From the NCBI GenBank assembly GCA_020726285.1, contig DYSW01000005.1, positions 1 to 32,401 of the forward strand: a stretch of 32,401 nt of DNA, written 5' to 3'. Positions 1-6,516 of this stretch are shown here, in pieces. The translations under genes and the position numbers were made by a program. The stretch comes from Melioribacter roseus (GTDB lineage Bacteria > Bacteroidota > Ignavibacteria > Ignavibacteriales > Melioribacteraceae). The notes below the pieces were generated by a model. The model worked only from the letters and a program-made list of their open reading frames with translations, was not told the DNA's origin and did not search any database. Each line of letters starts with the position of its first letter. The first letter of the stretch is position 1.

Positions 1-363
1 AATCTAACTTTTGAAAGTCTTTTTTATTCTTCAATATTTTTTTTTGATAAAAATCGCAATTGGACAAATACAGATGAACATACACCAATTCCATCTGAAT
101 TTAAATTGGAGCAAAACTATCCGAACCCGTTTAATCCAAGTACGGAAATAAGATTTAGCATACCCAAAGATTCACACGTAAAATTAGAACTATTCAACAC
201 ACTTGGTGGAAAAGTGGCAACGTTAATTAACAAAGAAATGTCCGCTGGTTCACATAATTATCAATTATCAATTAGTAATTATCAATTACCGAGTGGAATT
301 TACTTTTACAAATTGCAAAGTGGTTCATTTTCTGAGACAAAGAAGATGTTATTATTGAAATAA
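1..363 (+). CDS. T9SS-secreted protein, C-terminal fragment (5' end outside the window)
   Basis: The frame is open from the first base of the window to the TAA at 361-363, so only about the last 120 residues are present. The tail is a type A sorting domain of the type IX secretion system: 'NYPNPFNPSTEIRFSIP', then a beta-rich stretch with 'LFNTLGGKVATL', 'SGIYFYKLQSG' and a terminal 'KKMLLLK'. In this family the domain directs export across the outer membrane and is removed at the cell surface. The catalytic or binding part lies upstream of the window, so the function is unknown. A TTG at 106 could be mistaken for a start, but the frame continues upstream with no stop. Between the two halves of the sorting domain sits an unusual repetitive stretch (about 258-292), reported as a finding. 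Confidence 0.85.
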   Translation, partial: NLTFESLFYSSIFFFDKNRNWTNTDEHTPIPSEFKLEQNYPNPFNPSTEIRFSIPKDSHVKLELFNTLGGKVATLINKEMSAGSHNYQLSISNYQLPSGIYFYKLQSGSFSETKKMLLLK

Positions 364-471
364 CACTTTTGGTTAACTGATATTCTGTACTTTAAAAAAC
401 CCTTTTCAAACTAAAATAATAGAATTCCAACAGAGAATTTTGGCTGGAAATTCTTGCAACCGCAACTTTAA

Positions 472-1911
472 CTAACCACAAACATCACAATTTCCGCATG
501 GAATTTCATCAAAAAATCCAAAATACTCAGAAATATATACTCTTCGGCACTTTACTTCCTTGAAATAATTAACAATAGAAAGTAGTTTTTTGTTATCGTT
601 TAATAATTTTGCTGATATAAATTCCTTGTTATGCAAATTGAGATGTAATTTATCTACAACTTTAAGATTCTTTCGTTCAATTTCTCCTTTAGTTACTGAA
701 TATCTATCCAACATTGCCAAAACAGTTTCCACACGAAAATCATTTCTATCTTTATTGCTCATTTGTTCGCGAATATATTCAATTCCCATCGAATTTACTT
801 TATCTGCGTCATTCTGTAGAATATCGTAAACTCTATCGTAATAATCGTAACTCGGATTTGCCCACTTTATAAATTCCATTTGCGTATATAAATCTTGCTG
901 ATCGTAAAGCAAAAGGCAAAGTGAAGGATTTCCGTCTCGTCCGGCTCGCCCAATTTCTTGATAATAAGATTCAACAGAAGATGGAATTTCGGCGTGTATA
1001 ATTAGTCGAATATCTGATTTATCAATTCCCATTCCAAAAGCATTTGTAGCAAGAATCAGTTTGTTTTCATTTTCTAAAAAATTTCGTTGAATTACTTTCC
1101 GTCGTTGTGCTTCAAGTTTACCGTGATAAGAAGTGTGTTCGATTTTATTTGTTCGTAACATTTCAGAGAATTCTTCGAGCGTTTTAATCAACGAAAAATA
1201 GATAATTGCACTGCCTTTGTATTCATTTAGTGCCAACAAAATTTGCTTCAACTTGTCGCTATTTCCCCAAACATCTTTTGCCGCCAATCTTAAATTCGGA
1301 CGTTGAATTCCCTGATGAAAAATTCGCACGTCTTTTTTATTCAAATGTAATTTTTCGAGAATATCAACTTGAACTTCTTTTGTAGCCGTTGCCGTTAGTG
1401 CTAGTGTGAGTGGATTTCCGATAATTTGGCGAAATTCTCCCAAACGAGAATAATCTGGGCGGAAATCGTGTCCCCATTCTGAAATACAATGAGCTTCATC
1501 AATTGCTAAAAGTGAAATATTTGCTTTTTTGATTTCATTTACAAATTCTTGCTTGCGAAAACGTTCTGGTGTAACATAAAGTAGTTTGGTTTTTCCTTTC
1601 ACAAAATTTGCCAAACGGTTTCCCTTTTTTTCTTTTGTTACAGTAGAATTGATAAAATCCGCTCTTATTCCCCGTTTTTTAAGTGAATCAACTTGATCTT
1701 GCATTAACGCAATTAATGGCGAAATTACAAGTGTGCCTCCTTCAAAAATTAATGCTGGAATTTGGTAAGTAATCGATTTTCCACTTCCCGTTGGCATTAA
1801 AACCAACGAATGTTGTTTCAAATCTACAATTGTCGAAATGATTTCTTTTTGCAAGCCTCGAAAAGAGGAAAATCCATAATAATTCTGTAAAATTTCTTCA
1901 GGTGTTTTCAT
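472..1911 (-). CDS. recQ: RecQ-family ATP-dependent DNA helicase, short form
   Basis: RecQ unwinds DNA 3' to 5' in recombination and in repair of stalled forks. All helicase motifs are visible: motif 0 'YGFSSFRGLQ' at residues 11-21, Walker A 'TGSGKS' at 41-46, the DEAH box at 138-141, 'TATAT' as motif III, 'TNAFGMGIDKSDIR' as motif V and 'QEIGRAGRDG' as motif VI. The protein ends right after the zinc-binding cysteines 'CGNCDVCG'. With 479 residues it lacks the winged-helix and HRDC domains of the roughly 600-residue E. coli enzyme and is closer in size to B. subtilis RecS. Reading the other frames past the stop gave no lost domain. It starts at ATG 1911, 15 bases after the radA stop, so the two are probably cotranscribed. 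Confidence 0.93.
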   Translation of the reverse strand: MKTPEEILQNYYGFSSFRGLQKEIISTIVDLKQHSLVLMPTGSGKSITYQIPALIFEGGTLVISPLIALMQDQVDSLKKRGIRADFINSTVTKEKKGNRLANFVKGKTKLLYVTPERFRKQEFVNEIKKANISLLAIDEAHCISEWGHDFRPDYSRLGEFRQIIGNPLTLALTATATKEVQVDILEKLHLNKKDVRIFHQGIQRPNLRLAAKDVWGNSDKLKQILLALNEYKGSAIIYFSLIKTLEEFSEMLRTNKIEHTSYHGKLEAQRRKVIQRNFLENENKLILATNAFGMGIDKSDIRLIIHAEIPSSVESYYQEIGRAGRDGNPSLCLLLYDQQDLYTQMEFIKWANPSYDYYDRVYDILQNDADKVNSMGIEYIREQMSNKDRNDFRVETVLAMLDRYSVTKGEIERKNLKVVDKLHLNLHNKEFISAKLLNDNKKLLSIVNYFKEVKCRRVYISEYFGFFDEIPCGNCDVCG

Positions 1912-1926
1912 ACAATTCCACGTTTT

Positions 1927-3273
1927 TTAGTTTAGGACAATTTCGAAAACTTTGTTGATATTTTCAACTGGAATTAGTTCAGCCGATTTTGCTGAGATTG
2001 ATTTCATATTTCCTTTTGGTAGAAATATTCTACGAATTCCCATTTTTTCAGCTTCCGAAATTCTTTTTTCAATATTCGAAACCGTTCTAATTTCGCCACC
2101 TAAACCAACTTCGCCAATAAATAAATCATCATTATTTATAGTAATATTATGCAAACTTGATGCTAATGCAACTATTACGGCTAAATCAATTGCTGGTTCA
2201 AAAATTTTAAAACCTCCAGCAATATTGATGAAAACGTTTTGAGTTCCCATTCTAAATTTTGCACGTTTTTCAAGAACTGCAAGTAAAATCGAAAGTCGGC
2301 TGTAATCAATTCCGGTTGCAACTCGCTGCGGATTTCCATAATTCATTGGGGTTGTTAGTGCCTGTACTTCAAGCAAAATTGGTCGAGTTCCTTCGATACT
2401 TGAAGTAATAACTGAACCAACAGCATTTTCTTCTTTTTGATTTAAAAAAATCTGACTTGGATTTTCAACCTGACGAAGTCCTTTTTCGAACATTTCGAAA
2501 ACTCCGATTTCATTTGTATTTCCAAAACGATTTTTCAACGCACGCAAAATTCTGAATGTGTGATTCTTTTCACCTTCAAATTGCAAAACCGTATCTACAA
2601 TGTGTTCAAGAATTTTGGGACCAGCAATAAAACCTTCTTTCGTAATGTGTCCGATAATTATTGTAATCAAATTAGTTGATTTTGAAAGTTGCATCAATTT
2701 TGCAGTTGTTTCGCGAACTTGCGTTATTGTTCCAGCAGCATTATCAATTTCTGGGTCAAAAATTGTTTGAATAGAATCAATAATTAACACCCTCGGATTT
2801 ACTTTTTTTACGGCATCAAAAATTGTTTCGAGGTTAATTTCAGAAAGCAAATTCACCTTTTCGGAATTAATTCCCAAACGATTTGCACGTAAATTAATTT
2901 GATTAATTGATTCTTCTCCAGTAACATAAAGTACTTCTTCTTCAATGTTCACAGTTACTTGCATCAATAAAGTCGATTTTCCAATTCCAGGATCGCCACC
3001 AACTAAAACCAAACTTCCGGGCATTAAACCGCCGCCTAAAACTCGGTCAAATTCATCAATTTTTGTCGAAATTCTTGCAGATTCACTTGCAACATTTCCG
3101 TTCATTTTTACAATTTGCAATTCATTTCGCGATTTTGAAATACTTCCTGATTTTGCACTCACAACTTCTTCAGAAAATGTGTTCCAAGAGTTACAAACCG
3201 GACATTTTCCAAGCCATTTTGGCGTTTCGTAACCGCAATTTGTACAAAAGAAAACTGTTTTATTTTTACTCAT
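1927..3273 (-). CDS. radA: DNA repair protein RadA (Sms)
   Basis: RadA is a RecA-like, DnaB-like ATPase that processes branched recombination intermediates. The N-terminal zinc finger uses C10, C13, C24 and C27. The Walker A is 'GDPGIGKS' at residues 93-100. The RadA-specific 'KNRFG' motif lies at 247-251, and the C-terminal part is the Lon-protease-like domain ('GLGGEIRTVSNIEKRI'). At 448 residues it is of normal length. It stands between the MlaF-like ATPase gene upstream (38-base gap) and recQ downstream (15-base gap), all on the minus strand, and uvrA lies 3.2 kb away on the other strand. Confidence 0.96.
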   Translation of the reverse strand: MSKNKTVFFCTNCGYETPKWLGKCPVCNSWNTFSEEVVSAKSGSISKSRNELQIVKMNGNVASESARISTKIDEFDRVLGGGLMPGSLVLVGGDPGIGKSTLLMQVTVNIEEEVLYVTGEESINQINLRANRLGINSEKVNLLSEINLETIFDAVKKVNPRVLIIDSIQTIFDPEIDNAAGTITQVRETTAKLMQLSKSTNLITIIIGHITKEGFIAGPKILEHIVDTVLQFEGEKNHTFRILRALKNRFGNTNEIGVFEMFEKGLRQVENPSQIFLNQKEENAVGSVITSSIEGTRPILLEVQALTTPMNYGNPQRVATGIDYSRLSILLAVLEKRAKFRMGTQNVFINIAGGFKIFEPAIDLAVIVALASSLHNITINNDDLFIGEVGLGGEIRTVSNIEKRISEAEKMGIRRIFLPKGNMKSISAKSAELIPVENINKVFEIVLN

Positions 3274-3311
3274 TTATTTCAAATTCTACTATTTTATTGA
3301 TATTTAACAAC

Positions 3312-4046
3312 TTATTTCTTTGTTGTACGTTTTATAAAATCTTTTATAATTTTATCTTCTGAGTTAAGAAGTTCGTCTTTTGAACCTGTAAAATAGATTT
3401 TCCCTTCGTGAATCATCGATATTTTATCTGCAACGTTTTCAACACTAAACATATCGTGAGTTACAATTATTGATGTTACATGCGCTTGTTCATTTACATC
3501 AGAAATCAATTTATCTATCGAATCAGACATTATTGGGTCTAAACCCGTAGTTGGTTCATCGTACAAAATAAATTTTGGATTTGTTATTAAAGCTCGAGCT
3601 AAACCAACACGTTTTTGCATTCCACCCGAAAGTTCAGCTGGTTTAAGTTTTTCCGTATTTGGTAAACCAACCAAAGCCAGTTTTTCTGAAACTGCTTTTT
3701 CAATTTCGGATCGTGATAAGTTTTTTTTACTTTCCACAAGCGGAAGTGAAACATTCTCAAAAACAGTTAACGAATCAAATAATGCGGCATTTTGGAATAA
3801 AAATCCGAAATTTGTACGAATTTGATAAAGACGTTTATCTTTCATATCAAAAACATTTTCAGATTCAATTAAAATTTGTCCAGAATCTGGTTCTAGTAAG
3901 CCAACAATTAATTTTAACAAAACACTTTTCCCACTGCCGCTTTTTCCAATAATTACGTGAGTTTCACCTTCGCTAATAGTAAGATTTATGCCATTTAGGA
4001 CTAATTTATTTTCAAACAATTTTGTTATATTTTTAATTTCTATCAT
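3312..4046 (-). CDS. MlaF-like ABC transporter ATPase (Mce/Mla lipid transport type)
   Basis: This is a 244-residue ABC ATPase. Walker A 'GKSGSGKS' is at residues 34-41, the signature is 'LSGGMQKRVGLARAL' and Walker B/D-loop is 'FILYDEPTTGLDP'. The Lys and Val after the signature Gln ('MQKRVGLARA') are typical of MlaF/Ttg2A, the ATPase of the MCE phospholipid transporter that moves lipids between inner and outer membrane. The partners expected beside it, an MlaE-type permease and an MlaD-type MCE protein, are absent here: the upstream neighbour is a methyltransferase and the downstream one is radA. They may be encoded elsewhere in the genome. Its ATG at 4046 lies inside the end of the methyltransferase gene (14-base overlap), which suggests translational coupling. 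An ATPase for another small-molecule exporter is less likely. Confidence 0.82.
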   Translation of the reverse strand: MIEIKNITKLFENKLVLNGINLTISEGETHVIIGKSGSGKSVLLKLIVGLLEPDSGQILIESENVFDMKDKRLYQIRTNFGFLFQNAALFDSLTVFENVSLPLVESKKNLSRSEIEKAVSEKLALVGLPNTEKLKPAELSGGMQKRVGLARALITNPKFILYDEPTTGLDPIMSDSIDKLISDVNEQAHVTSIIVTHDMFSVENVADKISMIHEGKIYFTGSKDELLNSEDKIIKDFIKRTTKK

Positions 4047-4860
4047 TTTTTATCGCTTCTGTAACCTTAAAAATAATATTTGATATGAACTTGTACTCAT
4101 TTACCTTTTCAATTTGTAATTTCATGTTTTCAATTCCAATTTGATAATCTTCATCACTTAAGTTTGCCAATTGAGTGGAATTATGTTTTTTGAGAAAAAT
4201 ATCATCAAAAACATTTTTTCCTATGTAAGTTTTTGAAATCACACTCAAATTTATTGTTTTTATATCCGAAAAACCATTTTTCTGTAGCATTTCTTCAATT
4301 ATTAATTGAGAAGAATAACGCTCCTTATCAATTCTTACTACTTTTGGAAAAAATTTATATACATACCACCAATTTTTTTCATCAAAAATATCGTTATAAA
4401 TAATTGATAATTTTCCATTTACACGTAAAATTCTATTAATTTCTGATAAAGTTTGCAATTTCTGTTCAATTTGATGTATTACGTTTACCAAAAACACAAA
4501 CTCAAATGATGAATTTTTTATTGGAATTTCTTCCACATTGGCTCTAATTGGATTTATCGCATTTCTCTTCGCTTTTTTCAACATTTCGATGGAAATATCT
4601 ATTCCAACATATTTTTCTGAATTTTTGATGAAATTAGACCAAAATCCAGTTCCAACACCAAGTTCCAAAACAGAATTCATTCTCTTTTGATTTGTAAAAT
4701 AATCAGCAATTTTTTGATAATCATGATTTGAATATCTTTCATCAAATATTTCTGCTAACTCTTTATAAATATTGGTTTTACTCAATTTTTCTTTTCTTGA
4801 TAATTTATAATTATTAAAATGTTTCGATAATTTAACCAAAAATTTGATGTGAGAGTTCAA
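4033..4860 (-). CDS. Class I SAM-dependent methyltransferase
   Basis: The 275-residue protein has a Methyltransf_11-like fold. Motif I 'VLELGVGTG' is at residues 64-72, an acidic 'VGIDIS' at the end of strand 2 would bind the SAM ribose, and 'FVFLVNVIHQI' and 'EINRILRVNGKLSIIYND' follow as motifs IV-VI. The substrate cannot be read from the sequence. The only start in the early part is TTG at 4860, and no ATG precedes residue 61, which falls just before motif I. That TTG is the very next codon, in the same frame, after the TGA that ends the PAS gene, and no convincing Shine-Dalgarno sequence precedes it. Either the start is truly TTG with coupled translation, or the two reading frames were once joined or were brought together by a deletion. 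Confidence 0.8.
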   Translation of the reverse strand: MNSHIKFLVKLSKHFNNYKLSRKEKLSKTNIYKELAEIFDERYSNHDYQKIADYFTNQKRMNSVLELGVGTGFWSNFIKNSEKYVGIDISIEMLKKAKRNAINPIRANVEEIPIKNSSFEFVFLVNVIHQIEQKLQTLSEINRILRVNGKLSIIYNDIFDEKNWWYVYKFFPKVVRIDKERYSSQLIIEEMLQKNGFSDIKTINLSVISKTYIGKNVFDDIFLKKHNSTQLANLSDEDYQIGIENMKLQIEKVNEYKFISNIIFKVTEAIKNDRN

Positions 4861-5852
4861 TCACATTTTTTGAGAATTATTTACCCAAACAAATTTTCCA
4901 TTTGATTGTACAATTATTGCATCTGGTGCAAGTTCTGAGAGTTGTCTGTAATTTTCTTCGCTTACAATTAATAAATTCTGAGCCATTTTTCTTTGAGTAA
5001 TATCCAAAAGTGAAAATTGAAGATATTCTTTCCCCCGAAAATTGAATTTCATCAAATTTACTTCTGCATCCCAAATTTTTCCATCTAGGTTCTGATGTCG
5101 CCATTCAAATACATTTTCTCCAAATTTTAATGCTTTTTCGATTTGCTTTTCAGCAGCTAATCTTGATATTTCTCCATTATATTGTGTTGGCGTTGAAACA
5201 TCTGCTGGAGTTTTGCCCAAAACGTAATTTTTGTTTGAATAACCGTAAATACGTAAGGCGGAATCGTTGAGATCTACAAATTTGTTAGTTGCTACATCAA
5301 TTACTACAAGGGGAATTTTAGAATCATCAAACAAAATTTTATTGTAAGCTTCGTTTTCTTGCAATTTTATTTTATCTGCAAGTTTTTCTGTAATATCTAA
5401 AACTATTACTGTAAAATTTTCTGATGAATGCGATTTTGAATGTTTTGCCTTTAACACTTTACCATTAATAGTGAATTGGATTTCTTCATTAATATTTTCA
5501 GTTAGTACTTTTCTAAAAAAGTGATTTAGTTTTTCAATATCTGCAAATTCCACATATTTTGTAATTAAACTAAATAGATTCTTTCCTTCAAGTTCTGAGT
5601 TACTTAATCCTATTAAATCTGTCAAAGCTAAATTTACAGCTTGGATTGTTCCATGTGAATCAAAATAAATAATTCCATCTATTATAGAATTGAAAATATC
5701 TGAATATTTTGCTTCAGCAATTTCTTCGATTTTGCTTATTTTTTCTTTAATCTGGGATAATTCGGTTATTAGGTTTTTTTTGTAAAGATTTTTTCTTTGT
5801 TCAATTCTTCAAGAAGTTTTTCAACATTATTTAATAGTTCACTTTTACTCAT
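4861..5852 (-). pseudogene. PAS-domain sensory protein, frameshifted near the start and cut short at the end
   Basis: The ATG at 5852 is preceded by AAAGGA and opens a frame that stops at 5769-5771 after 27 residues ('MSKSELLNNVEKLLEELNKE...'). A -1 shift at the run of eight A (minus strand, 5774-5781) joins it smoothly to a coiled-coil linker ('NLITELSQIKEKISKIEEIAEAKY'), a first PAS domain ('FNSIIDGIIYFDSHGTIQAVN' onward), and a second complete PAS domain ('ILFDDSKIPLVVIDVATNKF' to 'LQFSLLDITQRK'). A third PAS begins ('LAPDAIIVQSNGKFVWVNNS') and the frame stops about 20 residues into it. No kinase, cyclase or other output domain follows. Related proteins are usually PAS histidine kinases, so this looks like a sensor that has lost its output end. 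One missing A in the run would explain the frameshift as a sequencing error. The truncation is not explained that way. Confidence 0.75.
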
Positions 5853-5885
5853 TTTGGCAAAAGTCCTTTCTATAATTTGAGTAAA

Positions 5886-6410
5886 TTATAAAGTGATGTT
5901 TACAAGTGTACCAGGTTCTCGAACAAATTCTCTTTCGTAGTAGTTTCTAATTCTATCATTTTCAGTTTGTGCTACTTTGAATGCGTCAAATTCAAGTCCA
6001 GAAATACTAAAACCAGATTTATGATTTTCAACATAATTTGCAGCAGACCACTTTTTCAATTCCTCACCAGAAATCTTTCGATTTTTAACTTTTTCATAAA
6101 CAAATTGCTTGTTAAATCGTTCGAAAATTGGACTATCGATATTTTGTTTTGAAATTGCATGTGAATTTTGTTGAAAGTTGGCTTGCTCGATTTTTTCAGC
6201 ATAAAATTTAGCTGTTTCCGAAATCTCAATAGTATCTACACGGTTATTTCCGTTTGAAGAATACGTAATATTTGAATATTTCAACTTGCCAATAGATGAC
6301 GATGAATATTGAGTTTCTTTATCTTTTTTTGTAATTACTGGCAACAAAGTTGAGTCTAACGACTTTGTTGTAGAACTTGAAAAATTAATATTTATTGAAT
6401 CAAATTTCAT
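5886..6410 (-). CDS. Unknown protein, 174 residues
   Basis: I do not recognise this gene. The first 60 residues are rich in Ser, Thr and Asn and look disordered. Then comes 'RVDTIEISETAKFYAEKIEQA', a short helix-prone motif resembling the conserved start of FlgM-type anti-sigma factors, but the match is too short to assign function. The C-terminal half is charged and probably helical ('EELKKWSAANYVENH', 'ENDRIRNYYEREF'). No signal peptide or membrane segment is seen, so it is probably cytoplasmic. It starts at ATG 6410 without a strong ribosome binding site. Its stop lies 33 bases before the start of the PAS gene on the same strand, so it may lead that operon. Normal base composition for the region supports a real gene. 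Confidence 0.6.
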   Translation of the reverse strand: MKFDSININFSSSTTKSLDSTLLPVITKKDKETQYSSSSIGKLKYSNITYSSNGNNRVDTIEISETAKFYAEKIEQANFQQNSHAISKQNIDSPIFERFNKQFVYEKVKNRKISGEELKKWSAANYVENHKSGFSISGLEFDAFKVAQTENDRIRNYYEREFVREPGTLVNITL

Positions 6411-6516
6411 CGTTTAATTCTACTGAATTATTCATAAATAAAAAAGAAAATTTACTTGAAATCAAATTTCACAAACTTTTTATTTGATAAATTTCAGTTC
6501 ATTTTTTAAGGTAACA

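Noticed and set aside
6459..6473. TGAAATCAAATTTCA inverted repeat before uvrA as an SOS-type operator
   Set aside because: It is only six base pairs, AT-rich, unlike any known LexA box, and of a kind expected by chance in this base composition.
6484..6516. TTG start for uvrA at 6484
   Set aside because: The ATG at 6517 has AAGG at proper spacing and gives the normal UvrA N-terminus. The extra 11 residues are not seen in the family.
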